The position numbers were made by a program, and so were the translations under genes. Source: Dehalococcoidia bacterium (GTDB lineage Bacteria > Chloroflexota > Dehalococcoidia > Tepidiformales > Tepidiformaceae). From it: DNA of 62,454 nucleotides. This document shows, one piece after another, positions 50,155 through 59,231 of this stretch. The stretch lies in the NCBI GenBank assembly GCA_007118095.1, contig SKSF01000081.1:1-62454 (forward strand). Direction: 5' to 3'. The notes below the pieces were generated by a model that was given only the letters and a program-made list of their open reading frames with translations, made no database searches and was not told the DNA's origin. Each line of letters opens with the position of its first letter. Position 1 is the stretch's first letter.

Positions 50155-51431
50155 CGGCGAAAGTAGCCCAGCCGGCCGGCTTCCTCCTCGAGCTTCGACT
50201 GGAAGTCGGGGTGGGCGATGTCGATGAGCATCTTTGCGCGCTCACGGATGGTTCTCCCGTGCAGGTTGACCGCGCCGTGTTCCGTCACGACCCAGTGCAC
50301 GTCGCCACGGGTCGTGACCACGCCCGAACCCTGGGCCAGCTCGCCTGTGATCCGGCTGATGCTCCCTCCACGCGCGGTCGACGGCAGCGCGATCACCGGG
50401 ACGCCACCCTTCGACCGTGCCGCCCCTCGGATGAAGTCGACCTGCCCGCCGATACCGGAGTAAAACGCCGGGCCAATGGAGTCGGCCGCAACCTGCCCCG
50501 TGAGGTCGACCGAAAGCGCCGAGTTAATGGCCGCCACCCGGTCGTGGGATGCGATGACATCGATCGCATTTGTGTAGTCGACCGGGTGCATTTCGACCGA
50601 GGGGTTGCTGTCCACGAAGTCGTAGAGCGCCTGTGAACCGACAACAAAGGAGCTCACGATCTGACCGGTATTCCGCGTCTTGGCGACCCCGTTGATGATG
50701 CCCCGTTCGATCAATGGCAACACGCCATCGCTGAACATTTCCGTGTGGATGCCCAGGTTCTTGTGGTCTTCGAGCGCCGCGAGCACCGCATTGGGGATGG
50801 CGCCGATCCCCATCTGGAGCGTCGCCCCGTTGGGGATCAGTTCAGCAACGTGCTGGCCGATGGCAGTGCTCGCCTCGGTTTGCTCGTGTTCGCGGCCGAG
50901 CGGCAGCGCAGTGTCCGTCTCCACGGCGTAGTCGATCTCGCTAAACGGCAACGCATGTCCCCCGGTTCGCGGCATGCGCGAGTTCACAAGCGCGACGACC
51001 GTCCGCGCATTCCTGCCCGCCGACAGCGCACAGTCCACCGATACCCCGAGCGAACAGTTCCCGGCGGCGTCGGGCGGGGTCACATGGAGGAAGGCAACGT
51101 CCAGCGGAAGGGGCCCGCCCGGCGCGAACAGCCCCGGGATCTGCGAAAGGAAGATCGGCGTGTAATCCGCCCGGCTCTCCTGCACCGCTTCGCGCACGTT
51201 CGGGCCGATGAACAGCGCATTGTGCCGGAAGTGGCCTTCCATCGCTTCCTCGGCGTAGATCGCCGGTCCTTCGGTATGCATGTGAACGATTTCGACGTCG
51301 CGCAGCTCTTCGTAACGAAGCACCAGCGCGTTGATGAGTTCGTGCGGTGTCGCCGCGCCCGCCTGGACGTACACCCGGTCGCCCGACTTCACACACTCGA
51401 CCGCCTGTTCGGCCGAAAGCCATTGCACCAT
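50151..51431 (-). CDS. acetyl-CoA hydrolase/4-hydroxybutyrate CoA-transferase family
   Basis: 426 residues from ATG 51431 (GGTGG upstream). Class I CoA transferase with the catalytic Glu in GIHTEMFSDG (about 235), and the CoA-binding segments GIGAIPNAVLAALEDHKNLG and GIGGQVDFIRGAARSKGG. It moves CoA between short acyl groups such as acetate, 4-hydroxybutyrate and propionate. Further upstream residues in frame are ignored because no start with a ribosome site is found. Runs convergent to the DUF4097 gene (4-nt overlap of stops) and divergent from the photolyase. Confidence 0.93.
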   Translation of the reverse strand: MVQWLSAEQAVECVKSGDRVYVQAGAATPHELINALVLRYEELRDVEIVHMHTEGPAIYAEEAMEGHFRHNALFIGPNVREAVQESRADYTPIFLSQIPGLFAPGGPLPLDVAFLHVTPPDAAGNCSLGVSVDCALSAGRNARTVVALVNSRMPRTGGHALPFSEIDYAVETDTALPLGREHEQTEASTAIGQHVAELIPNGATLQMGIGAIPNAVLAALEDHKNLGIHTEMFSDGVLPLIERGIINGVAKTRNTGQIVSSFVVGSQALYDFVDSNPSVEMHPVDYTNAIDVIASHDRVAAINSALSVDLTGQVAADSIGPAFYSGIGGQVDFIRGAARSKGGVPVIALPSTARGGSISRITGELAQGSGVVTTRGDVHWVVTEHGAVNLHGRTIRERAKMLIDIAHPDFQSKLEEEAGRLGYFRR

Positions 51432-51517
51432 TGGACTGCTTCCACCCCTCGCTTCGTGGGAATGGGCGAACCATACCAGCCCCGTGCGCCACGCTTCAGC
51501 GGCACAATGGAGGGGAT

Positions 51518-52924
51518 ATGACCGGGACCCGGCTCGCCTGGTTTCGCCGCGACCTGCGGATCCACGACAACCCGATGCTTGCGGAAGCAGCAAAGGGCGG
51601 GGCTGTCGCTGCCCTCTTCGTTTTCGATGCCAGGCTCCTGCGGGGCGCCCGGGCATCGGCAAACCGGAACGCGTTCCTCCTCGCATCGCTCAGCAAGCTT
51701 GCAGCAACGCTGGCAGAACGCGGCGTGCCGCTCCACGTCACCACCGGCGACCCCGCGGCCATCGTCCCGCACGTGGCAGCCGAAGCAGGCGCCGAAAGCG
51801 TGCATGTGAGCCGTGACTACTCGCCCTTCGCTCGCGCACGCGATGCAGCCGTGAGCGAAGCGCTGGCCGGGAACGGCATCACATTGACGAGCCACCCGGG
51901 GACGCTCATCTCCGAACCCGGGGACGTGACCAAACGCGACGGCGGACCCTACAGCGTCTTCACACCGTTCTACCGCAGATGGCAGGCCACAAACCGGCGC
52001 AAGCCCGTGGATCTCCTCGCACAACTCGACGGGCTTGCCATCCCGGGATACGAAACGGCCCTCCCGGACCCTGGCCAGCCCGGGTTTCAGCCCACAGCAG
52101 AGGCGCTACCCACGGCGGGCGAGACCGCGGCGCGGGGACGCCTCGACAGGTGGCTGGATGGTGGGATCGCACACTACGAAGACGAGCGAAACTTCCTCGC
52201 CGCCGGCGGGACGTCGCGGCTCAGCGCAGACCTCCACTTCGGGTTGCTCTCGCCGCTGGAAGTGGCCGCGCGCAGTGAGGCCACGACCGCCGCATCGGCC
52301 GGGTTCCTGGCGCAGCTCGCGTGGCGCGACTTCTATCACCACGTACTGTGGCACTTCTCCCACGTGGTCTCAGAACCCTTCAACCGCAAGTACGCGGCGC
52401 TGGAGTGGCGTGACGCCCCCGGCGACCTTGACGCGTGGAAGGCGGGGGAAACAGGCTACCCCATCGTGGACGCGGCCATGCGCGAACTGCTGGCGACCGG
52501 CTACATGCACAACCGTGCACGCATGATCACCGCGTCGTTTCTCACGAAGCACCTGCTGATCGACTGGCGGGAAGGTGAGGCGCATTTCCTCCGGCACCTC
52601 GTGGACGGCGACATCGCAAACAACAACGGCGGCTGGCAATGGGCCGCCTCAACCGGCACGGACGCGGCGCCATACTTCCGCGTGTTCAACCCGGTCCGCC
52701 AGGGGCAACGCTTCGATGCGGACGGTGATTATGTCCGAACCTGGCTGCCCGCGCTGGCGAATGTCCCGGCTCGGGCCATGCACTCACCATGGGAAATGAC
52801 CCCGGACGAACAGCAGGCAGCTCGCTGCATCATCGGTCGCGATTACCCGGCGCCGATGGTCGACCACGCCGAAGCGCGGCAGCGAGCGCTCGCGCACTAC
52901 GGGGACACACGCCCGGGCAGGTGA
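51518..52924 (+). CDS. phr: CPD photolyase (class I, PhrB type)
   Basis: Light-driven repair of cyclobutane pyrimidine dimers with FAD. 468 residues, GGAGGGG before ATG 51518. N-terminal antenna domain TRLAWFRRDLRIHDNPML; FAD/DNA-binding helical domain with SRLSADLHFGLLSPLEV, LAWRDFYHHVLWHFSHV, TGYPIVDAAMRELLATGYMHNRARMITASFLTKHLLIDWR, NNNGGWQWAASTGTDAAPYFRVFNP (the FAD signature) and a DYPAPMVDHAEAR end. The antenna chromophore cannot be assigned. Some relatives are cryptochromes, but the WQW/ASTGTD part favours photolyase. Confidence 0.95.
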   Translation: MTGTRLAWFRRDLRIHDNPMLAEAAKGGAVAALFVFDARLLRGARASANRNAFLLASLSKLAATLAERGVPLHVTTGDPAAIVPHVAAEAGAESVHVSRDYSPFARARDAAVSEALAGNGITLTSHPGTLISEPGDVTKRDGGPYSVFTPFYRRWQATNRRKPVDLLAQLDGLAIPGYETALPDPGQPGFQPTAEALPTAGETAARGRLDRWLDGGIAHYEDERNFLAAGGTSRLSADLHFGLLSPLEVAARSEATTAASAGFLAQLAWRDFYHHVLWHFSHVVSEPFNRKYAALEWRDAPGDLDAWKAGETGYPIVDAAMRELLATGYMHNRARMITASFLTKHLLIDWREGEAHFLRHLVDGDIANNNGGWQWAASTGTDAAPYFRVFNPVRQGQRFDADGDYVRTWLPALANVPARAMHSPWEMTPDEQQAARCIIGRDYPAPMVDHAEARQRALAHYGDTRPGR

Positions 52925-53050
52925 CGGACCACTCCCATTGGCACGCCACCCGCCCGGCGGGGCACAGGTGGTAAGCCCCTGCAAATGTGTCAAGGCACTT
53001 TAACAGATCTTGCGGATGGTCACAAAGAGCACGCCCTGGACGGACGCACG

Positions 53051-53081
53051 AAAAACGGGCTGGCGTGACGGCCAGCCCGTT
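53051..53081 (-). terminator. rho-independent terminator after tRNA-His
   Basis: AACGGGCTGGC (53054-53064) pairs with GCCAGCCCGTT (53071-53081); on the minus strand TTTTT follows. It ends the tRNA-His transcript. Confidence 0.9.
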
Positions 53082-53110
53082 ACGTTTCTGTCAGTAGGGG
53101 AGAAAGGAGG

Positions 53111-53187
53111 TGGGGTGGACGGAGGGATTTGAACCCTCGATCTTCAGAGCCACAATCTGACGCGTTAACCACTACGCTACGCCCACC
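53111..53187 (-). tRNA. tRNA-His (GTG)
   Basis: Minus strand. Acceptor stem GTGGGCG pairs with CGTCCAC (one G-T), and the extra 5' G (position -1) opposite the discriminator C is the mark of tRNA-His. Anticodon stem TCAGA/TCTGA holds the loop TTGTGGC with anticodon GTG. T loop GGTTCAAATCC is normal; CCA is encoded. Just upstream of phoU on the same strand and followed by a terminator. Confidence 0.97.
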
Positions 53188-53258
53188 GCGCAGGGCTTTA
53201 TCGTATCAAACTTGTGCTTTGGGGACAGGGGTGTGATGCTCCCGGCCCCTTCTCACCT

Positions 53259-53924
53259 TCAATACTTTGAGACGTTGATCTCTTGCATCCGGCCGGTCGC
53301 CGTGTAGATCACCCGTTCGCAGATGTTCGTGCACCGGTCGGCCACCCGCTCGATGTTGTGCGCCGTCCACAGCAAGTAGGTGTTCCGCTGGATCGTCGAG
53401 GGGTCGGCGATCATCGAACGGAAGCTCTCGTCGTAGACGGAGTCCTGAAGCCGGTCGACTTCGTCGTCCGCGTCACAGATGCGGCGGGCAGTATCAACAT
53501 CGCGCTCCAGGAACGCCTTGAGCGAACCGCGAAGCATCTCCGCGGCCCGGTCGGCCATGGAGGGGATGTAGCCGAGGCGGCGCGGCAGGGGCTCATCGCC
53601 CAGGAGGATATTGATCTTCGCGATGCCCTCCGCATGATCGGCAATGCGCTCCAGGTCTGTCGTGATATAGAGGATGCTCGCCAGGTGGCGCAGGTCCGAA
53701 GCGACGGGAGACTGGGACGCAATCACGAAGAGGCACCGGTCTTCGATTTCGAAGCGCTTGGCATTGATGTTTGTATCATCTTCGACGATCTTGCGTGACC
53801 AGTCGGCATCGCCATCGCGCAATGCCTCCATTGCGTCCAGGAACGCCTTTTCGGCCATGGACCCGAGCGCGAGAACGTTGTCCCGCAGCTCCAGGAGTTC
53901 CTGTTCATACAGTTGACGCGTCAT
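53259..53924 (-). CDS. phoU: phosphate-signalling protein PhoU
   Basis: Negative regulator of the phosphate response, linking the Pst transporter to PhoR. 221 residues, all-helical, with both PhoU repeats: MAEKAFLDAMEALRDGDADW ...IEDRCLFVIASQSPVASDLRHLASILYITTDLERIADHAEGIAKI, and the second repeat ending NTYLLWTAHNIERVADRCTNICERVIYTATG. The E-x3-D-x2-E metal-binding clusters (ERIADHAEG and ERVADRCTN) are both there. Start with AAAGG upstream. Divergent from the phoB/phoR-like pair; no pst genes in the window. Confidence 0.96.
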   Translation of the reverse strand: MTRQLYEQELLELRDNVLALGSMAEKAFLDAMEALRDGDADWSRKIVEDDTNINAKRFEIEDRCLFVIASQSPVASDLRHLASILYITTDLERIADHAEGIAKINILLGDEPLPRRLGYIPSMADRAAEMLRGSLKAFLERDVDTARRICDADDEVDRLQDSVYDESFRSMIADPSTIQRNTYLLWTAHNIERVADRCTNICERVIYTATGRMQEINVSKY

Positions 53925-54290
53925 CGTCGTTCACCCTTTCACACACCGTCGCCTTCCCGACAAGGGACCCGGCCCTTTACTCTAACAGGCCATTAGCACC
54001 CTTGTCGGTATACCATGCGCCCGTTAGCGAACCGTTATGGGATCGGAAAGCCTTGAGCGGATATTGGCAAGTTTACGGAAGTTTTGCACCCGGGGCATAC
54101 GCGGCTAACGCGAGCTCGCGACACTGTCCGTGGACGAGTTCGCAAGTTCGGCCCTTGCGACTGCCACCCCTCTGGTTGCTGAGGGCTCCAGGCCTGCCTC
54201 TCCGCTGCGGACAAAAGTCCGGTGGTAGGTCTGGAGCCCTCGGCGCATACTGAACCGAGCGCTTTGTGAGACCCGGAGGTACTGGCAGGC
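53925..54290. other. 366-bp divergent regulatory region phoU / phoBR-like
   Basis: No gene is seen. It holds the PHO-box-like repeat (54021-54038), the repeat AAGTTTACGG/AAGTTTTGCA (54069-54088; period 10) and a plausible hairpin GGGCTCCAGGCCTG/... before the response regulator. GGAGG lies before ATG 54291. Confidence 0.55.
54021..54038 (+). promoter_or_regulatory. PHO-box-like direct repeat
   Basis: CCGTTAG (54021-54027), 4 nt, CCGTTAT (54032-54038): two 7-bp half-sites at 11-bp spacing, the geometry of PhoB/PhoP boxes (E. coli CTGTCAT-4-CTGTCAT), though the letters differ. Confidence 0.5.
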
Positions 54291-54974
54291 ATGGCCTCGA
54301 AAATCCTCGTCGTCGACGACGAAGCAAACATTCGCGATCTCGCATCCCTCTACTTGCGCAAAGAAGGGTATGAGGTACTCGGCGCCAAGGACGGCACCGA
54401 AGCCCTGGTGCGCTTCAAAGAGCAGCCACCCGTCCTCGTCGTCCTCGATGTGATGATGCCCGGCATGGACGGGTTCGAAGTATGCCGCGAACTGCGCAAA
54501 GAGAGCGACGTCCCCATCCTGATGCTGACGGCACGCAACGAAGACGTCGACAAAATCGTCGGGCTGGAGATCGGCGCCGACGATTACATGACCAAGCCCT
54601 TCAACCCGCGCGAAATGGTCGCCCGCGTCAAGGCTATCCTGCGCCGCATCGAAAGCGGGCAGGTCCGCCAGAACGGCCCGATCACCGCCGCGAACCTCAC
54701 GGTCGACAAATCCCGCCGGGAAGTCCACGTGGACGGCGAAGAACGCATCCTCCGGACCAAGGAGTTCGACCTCCTGCTGGCGTTCATGGAGAACATCGGC
54801 TTCGCGCTCACGCGCGAGCAGCTCCTCGAAACCGTCTGGGGCTTCGACCATCCCGGAGCCACCCGGACGGTGGACGTCCATGTCCAGCATTTGCGGTCGA
54901 AGCTGGACGGGGCCAAAGTGCAAATCGAAACGTTGCGCGGCGTCGGATACAAGCTCGTCCCGCTCCCCGACTAA
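54291..54974 (+). CDS. OmpR/PhoB-family response regulator
   Basis: 227 residues, GGAGG before ATG 54291. Receiver domain: ILVVDDEANIR (acidic pair at 9-10), phospho-acceptor Asp in VVLDVMMPGMDGFEV (about 53), Thr in LMLTARNED, Lys in YMTKPFNPRE. C-terminal winged helix with RTKEFDLLLAFMENIG, TREQLLETVWGF, RTVDVHVQHLRSKLDG and TLRGVGYKL (RGxGY). Followed after 27 nt by the kinase gene. Divergent phoU and the PHO-box-like site make PhoB/RegX3 the best guess. Confidence 0.95.
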   Translation: MASKILVVDDEANIRDLASLYLRKEGYEVLGAKDGTEALVRFKEQPPVLVVLDVMMPGMDGFEVCRELRKESDVPILMLTARNEDVDKIVGLEIGADDYMTKPFNPREMVARVKAILRRIESGQVRQNGPITAANLTVDKSRREVHVDGEERILRTKEFDLLLAFMENIGFALTREQLLETVWGFDHPGATRTVDVHVQHLRSKLDGAKVQIETLRGVGYKLVPLPD

Positions 54975-55001
54975 CGCCCGCATCCCGGAGGTGGGCTCTC
55001 C

Positions 55002-56516
55002 ATGGGAAGCCTGCAGGTACGCCTGTTTCTTACGTACCTCTTTATCATCGCGGTCACCCTCGGGCTTGCCATGCTCAGCCTGTTCCTCATGCTGGGCGGC
55101 TACCGCGATTCCATCACCTACGGAAACCTCGAGACGCTCGGCCCTTTCGTGCGCACACAGGTGGGCATTTCCGCGCCGGACGTAATCGAATCGCGCGAAC
55201 CGGACGATACCGTGCCGCTCGGCGCGGACGTACTGCTCAATATCCTCGGCCTGCGCGAAGACGCCGAGGATGAGCGGCTCCGCACCGTCACCGCGCTTGC
55301 CGTCATCGATAGCAACGGCGAGGTCTTACCCGACGCCTGGGCGGGGCCGCTCCCCCTGGGCGAAGCAACGACCGTCGACATCACCGCCCCGGGGGACCTT
55401 GCCACCACCAGTGACATTAGCCCCCGCCGGTGCGAGCTCGACATTCCCGATGGCCCGGCGCTGCTCTGCGTCGCCATGCCCCTGCGTGGACTCGACGGCG
55501 AAGAAGCGTTCGGGCCCGACGCGGTTGGCCTGGTCGTTGCAACGCCCGCGGCCGGCATGGGCGAAGTCCTGGGGGAACTTACGCCCCGGCTCCTCTTCGC
55601 CGGGCTCATCGGCCTGGCGGCGGCGCTCATCCTCGGTTTCCTGCTGTCCCAGAGCGTTGCAGCACCGCTGCGCAATATCGCGCGCGCGGCCCGGAACGTC
55701 GGGCGGGGGAACTACCGGCAACGTGTGCCCGTCACCGGGCCGCGCGAAGTGCGCGAACTCGCAGCGAACTTCAACCGCATGACCGGCGAAGTCCAGAATT
55801 CGCAGCAAACCCTGCGCGACTTCCTGGCGAACATCTCCCACGAGCTCAAAACGCCACTGACCTCCATCCGCGGGTTCAGCGACGCGCTCATCGACGGGAC
55901 GATCGATGACCCGGACGGGATCCGGCAGTCCGCGCGCATCATCAATGACGAGTCCGGCCGTGTGCTGCGCCTTGTCGAAGAGCTGCTCGACCTGTCCCGC
56001 ATCGAAAGCGGACAGATCTCCATGCGCAGGGAAACGCTCCACCTCGACGAGATCTTCGAACACCTGAGCGCGCTCTTCTCCCTTCGCTGCGAGGAAGCCA
56101 ATGTTCGGTTCGAGGTGAGCAACACAACGGCCACACCCATCGAGGGTGACTTTGACCGGCTCGAACAGGTGCTCAACAACCTGCTCGACAACGCCTTCCG
56201 CCACACGCCAGAGGGCGGGCTCGTGCGCCTTACAGCCCGCGACCTGCACGACGGCGCCGTGCAAGTGATGGTTTCGGACAATGGTGTTGGTATCCCGCCC
56301 GAAGACTTGCCCCACCTGTTCGACCGCTTCTACCGCGCCTACAACAACCGGAACGGGTCACGCTCGGGCCACGGCCTGGGGCTGGCAATTTCGCGCGAGA
56401 TTGTCCGTGCCCACGGCGGCGAGATCTGGGCGACGAGCGAACCCAACCGGGGCACCACCTTCATCTTCACCCTGCCCATCGCGGACCGAGCAGGTGATCG
56501 AGCCTCCGTCCTATAG
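55002..56516 (+). CDS. membrane sensor histidine kinase, PhoR/SenX3-like
   Basis: 504 residues, GGAGG upstream. Membrane helix 1 (about 8-30), an extracytoplasmic loop of about 160 residues with two Cys pairs (RRCELDIP, ALLCVAM), membrane helix 2 (about 200-222), HAMP (SVAAPLRNIARAARNVGRGNY), HisKA phosphoacceptor His in FLANISHELKTPLTSIRGF (about 287), then N box (EQVLNNLLDNAFRHTPEGG), G1 VSDNGVGIP, F box and G2 SGHGLGLAIS. Large sensor loops are unusual for PhoR, so the signal may differ. The 3' end overlaps the convergent kinase gene by 50 bp. Confidence 0.94.
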   Translation: MGSLQVRLFLTYLFIIAVTLGLAMLSLFLMLGGYRDSITYGNLETLGPFVRTQVGISAPDVIESREPDDTVPLGADVLLNILGLREDAEDERLRTVTALAVIDSNGEVLPDAWAGPLPLGEATTVDITAPGDLATTSDISPRRCELDIPDGPALLCVAMPLRGLDGEEAFGPDAVGLVVATPAAGMGEVLGELTPRLLFAGLIGLAAALILGFLLSQSVAAPLRNIARAARNVGRGNYRQRVPVTGPREVRELAANFNRMTGEVQNSQQTLRDFLANISHELKTPLTSIRGFSDALIDGTIDDPDGIRQSARIINDESGRVLRLVEELLDLSRIESGQISMRRETLHLDEIFEHLSALFSLRCEEANVRFEVSNTTATPIEGDFDRLEQVLNNLLDNAFRHTPEGGLVRLTARDLHDGAVQVMVSDNGVGIPPEDLPHLFDRFYRAYNNRNGSRSGHGLGLAISREIVRAHGGEIWATSEPNRGTTFIFTLPIADRAGDRASVL

Positions 56517-57426
56517 CCTCCAGCGCGTAGCCAACGCCCGCCGGCCCGGACCACCCGGCAATCACCACAGCCATCCGGTACAGCCCCGCCGCTTCGTAGT
56601 ACGCGAGCGAGGTGAGCTCCTCACCCGTCACCGTCGCATAGGCATCGGAGAGCACCGAGCGCCCATCCTCCGAAGCAGCGCCCGCGAAGATGGTCATGAG
56701 GGCAGCATAGAACCCCAGGTCAGACCGCGGGTCGCCAATGGCAGCGAGCTCCCAGTCGAGGACTCCGACGACCGACTTTTCCCGCAACAGGTAATTGCCC
56801 GGGTTGGGGTCGCCGTGGAGCAGGGCAAACCGCGCGTCCGCCGGTTCGTTCTTCACGAGCCAGTGATAGAGGGCGTCCGAGATGGGATGGCCGTCCAGTC
56901 CATTTCGCCGGTGGCGCTCGCGCCAGGCCGCCAGCTCCGACTCAATCGAGGACGCCGGGCCAGGGCAGGGCATGAGGAAGTCGAGCCCCGCTGCTTCAAT
57001 GTCGACAGCGTGGATGGCTGCCAGCGCTTCGCCGATCGCGAGCAGCTCGTTCGTCATGCCGCCATGCCAGAAGAGCGGCGGCGTCACGCCCGCCACCCTG
57101 GACATCACGAAGAACGGCACCCCCAGCACTGCGGTGTCGGGCTCGTACCATGCCGTCGCGGGCACGGGGACGGCCGTTCGCTGCAGCGCGCGCATGACGC
57201 GGAACTGCCGCGAAACATCGTAGGGCGCAAGGATGCCGTCGCGCCGTTGCGGCCGCAACACCAGGGGAACGGTCATGCGCCGCTCGTCGCACGTCACCGC
57301 GAGGTCGATGCTGACCGTGTCGTTGCTCGCCCCGGCCGGCATTGCGCCGACCTGCTCGATCTCGACCGCCGACGCGGAGGGCAGCGTGTTGTGGAAATAG
57401 CGCGCAAGCCGGTCGCGCCAGTCCAT
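56467..57426 (-). CDS. aminoglycoside-phosphotransferase-like kinase (APH family) 2
   Basis: 319 residues from ATG 57426, which shares one base with the stop of the preceding gene (TGATG). Protein kinase-like fold: LLHGDPNPGNYLLREKS (catalytic loop, HGDxxxxN) and GVLDWELAAIGDPRSDLG (DxD metal site). Such APH-fold proteins phosphorylate small molecules (including choline, homoserine, sugars or drugs), so resistance should not be assumed. It is 37% or so alike by eye to the gene before it in motif order; the two look like a tandem duplication. Overlaps the histidine kinase end by 50 bp. Confidence 0.85.
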   Translation of the reverse strand: MDWRDRLARYFHNTLPSASAVEIEQVGAMPAGASNDTVSIDLAVTCDERRMTVPLVLRPQRRDGILAPYDVSRQFRVMRALQRTAVPVPATAWYEPDTAVLGVPFFVMSRVAGVTPPLFWHGGMTNELLAIGEALAAIHAVDIEAAGLDFLMPCPGPASSIESELAAWRERHRRNGLDGHPISDALYHWLVKNEPADARFALLHGDPNPGNYLLREKSVVGVLDWELAAIGDPRSDLGFYAALMTIFAGAASEDGRSVLSDAYATVTGEELTSLAYYEAAGLYRMAVVIAGWSGPAGVGYALEAIGRRLDHLLGPRWAG

Positions 57427-58361
57427 CAGTTCAGCTCGTCGAGCGCGGCTTCCAGCAGTTCCGTGAGCGCGGGCAACGTGAACCACGGTTCGGTCCCGTT
57501 CAGCTTCACAAACGCGTGATAGATGACCGTGAGCTGGAACAGCCAGAACGCCCGGAAGTATTCCATCTGCGTGAGCGCGCGCCCTGAAACCTCCTGGTAT
57601 GCCTGCACGAACGGCATCTCGCCCGCGGGCCCAAATGGCGCACCCTTGAGATGCGAAAGCGCGAGGAGCTGTCCGACATCCGACCTGGGATCGCCGATGC
57701 GCGCCTCCTCCCAGTCAACCACACCAACCACCGACCCGTTGCGGAAGAGGTAGTTGAAAACGTTGATGTCGCCCTGGCAGAGGGCGAGGGTACCCTCGGA
57801 AGGCCGGTGCCCGTGCAATGTAGATAGAGCACGGCGCAGCAGGGGATCGCCGTCGAAGCCGAACGCTTTCATGCGCCGCGCAACCGTCGCCAGCTCACCC
57901 ATCAGAGCGTTCTCCGGCGACGTCGGTACCCCCAGGAAGTCCAGCTTCAGCGCCTTCCAATCCAGCCCGTGGATCGTGGCGACCATCCGGGTAAACGCCC
58001 CGAAGTCCGCCTCCGGGCCGGCTTCGCCCATGTGCGGCGCGTCAATCCATTCGAGCACGACGAACCGGGCGCCGAGCACCTCCGGGTCCCACTCGCCCCC
58101 GAGCACCAGCGGTACAGGGACCGGCGAGACGGCCAGCCGGGTGAGCACTTCGGCTTCGCGGATCACGTTGTAGGGCTGAAAGATGCCTTCCTTCCGCTGC
58201 ATGCGCAGCGCAACGGCGTCCAGCGGCGCCCCTTGAAGTGCCGCACGATAGGTCAGGTTCGAAACGCCGCCGTCGACCGGCTGCAGCGTGGTGACGCGGC
58301 ATTCCTGGTAACCGGGCAGCCGGTGAAGCCAGTCTTCAAGACCGGCACGCAGATCATCCAT
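57426..58361 (-). CDS. aminoglycoside-phosphotransferase-like kinase (APH family) 1
   Basis: 311 residues from ATG 58361. PVDGGVSNLTYRAAL, ALRMQRKEGIFQPYNVIREAEVL (ATP Lys), VVLEWIDAP, catalytic loop LCQGDINVFNYLFRNGS (here Gln instead of His in HGD), then GVVDWEEARIGDPRSDVG. Similar lay-out to the next gene, so probably paralogous. Leaderless: GATAAT (58373-58368) 6 nt before the ATG. It may also be transcribed from the isocitrate-lyase-family gene, whose stop is 32 nt upstream. Substrate unknown; acyl-CoA dehydrogenase ACAD10-like kinases share this fold. Confidence 0.85.
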   Translation of the reverse strand: MDDLRAGLEDWLHRLPGYQECRVTTLQPVDGGVSNLTYRAALQGAPLDAVALRMQRKEGIFQPYNVIREAEVLTRLAVSPVPVPLVLGGEWDPEVLGARFVVLEWIDAPHMGEAGPEADFGAFTRMVATIHGLDWKALKLDFLGVPTSPENALMGELATVARRMKAFGFDGDPLLRRALSTLHGHRPSEGTLALCQGDINVFNYLFRNGSVVGVVDWEEARIGDPRSDVGQLLALSHLKGAPFGPAGEMPFVQAYQEVSGRALTQMEYFRAFWLFQLTVIYHAFVKLNGTEPWFTLPALTELLEAALDELN

Positions 58362-58393
58362 GTGTTCATTATCTGCGCGAAACCGGTGCGGGG

Positions 58394-59218
58394 TCACGAT
58401 GCCCCGTCTTCATATCCTTTCGACAGCAGGCGCGTCACCGGCTCAACGGACTCCGCGCCGGCGGGGAGCTCGACCGATCCCGTCACTTTGAGCTCTGCCA
58501 GGGCGTACCGGAAGTCGGCAAAGTGGCGCATCATGACGCCGAGGTGGATGTACAGGCGGAACCCCAGGTCTTCCGCTTCCTCCGGCGTCAGCAGCCAGGA
58601 GTTAAGGAGCTGCGGGATACCCTGCAGCTCAGTGGCAGCGCGTTCGATCGCTTCCCGTGTCTTCAGCCCGTCGACGAACACCAGGTCCGCGCCAGCATCG
58701 CGATAGGAGCGCGCCCGGGCCAGCGCCTCCCGCCAGCCGTGCGGCGCGAGCGCATCCGTCCGTGCGATGACGACGAGCGAGGGATCATTCCGGGCAGCGA
58801 CCGCAGCCTCCACCTTGAGGACCATCTCGTCCGCGGGGATGACTCGCTTGCCTTCGAGAAACCCGCATCGTTTCGGCCACTCCTGGTCTTCGATGTGCAG
58901 CGCCGCGACGCCCGCCCGTTCGTAAACCTCGACCGTCCTCGCGACGTTCGCTTCGTTGCCGTAGCCGGTGTCGGCGTCGGCGATCACGGGCACGTCGACC
59001 GCCGCGGCGAGGCGGCCCGCGTTCGCCGACATCTCGCCCAGTCCGATGAGCCCCATGTCGGGCAGGCCATGAGACGCGGCGGTGCCAAAGCCAGTCATAT
59101 AGACCGCATCGAACCCCGCGGCCTCGGCCATGCGCGCCTGCACGCCATCGAAGACGAACGGGGCAACGACGATGCCCTGCTCCATCAATGACCGTAGCCG
59201 TGCACCGGGAGTCTCCAT
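58394..59218 (-). CDS. isocitrate lyase/PEP mutase-family enzyme
   Basis: 274 residues from ATG 59218; TATCGT lies 7 nt and TAGTAT 10 nt before it, so possibly leaderless. Motifs: MTGFGTAAS, metal site DADTGYGNEANVARTVEVYE, GVAALHIEDQEWPKRCGFLEGKRVI (the KRCG catalytic Cys loop of lyases), and VVIARTDALAPHG. The Cys loop fits 2-methylisocitrate-lyase- or oxaloacetate-decarboxylase-like members rather than PEP mutase. It cleaves or forms a C-C bond next to a carboxylate; substrate unknown. First gene of a possible operon with two APH-like kinases. Confidence 0.9.
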   Translation of the reverse strand: METPGARLRSLMEQGIVVAPFVFDGVQARMAEAAGFDAVYMTGFGTAASHGLPDMGLIGLGEMSANAGRLAAAVDVPVIADADTGYGNEANVARTVEVYERAGVAALHIEDQEWPKRCGFLEGKRVIPADEMVLKVEAAVAARNDPSLVVIARTDALAPHGWREALARARSYRDAGADLVFVDGLKTREAIERAATELQGIPQLLNSWLLTPEEAEDLGFRLYIHLGVMMRHFADFRYALAELKVTGSVELPAGAESVEPVTRLLSKGYEDGAS

Positions 59219-59231
59219 GCCGCGGACGATA

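Noticed and set aside
56467-58361. antibiotic resistance genes (aminoglycoside phosphotransferase)
   Set aside because: The APH fold is broad; motifs here are common to metabolic small-molecule kinases and no resistance context is present.
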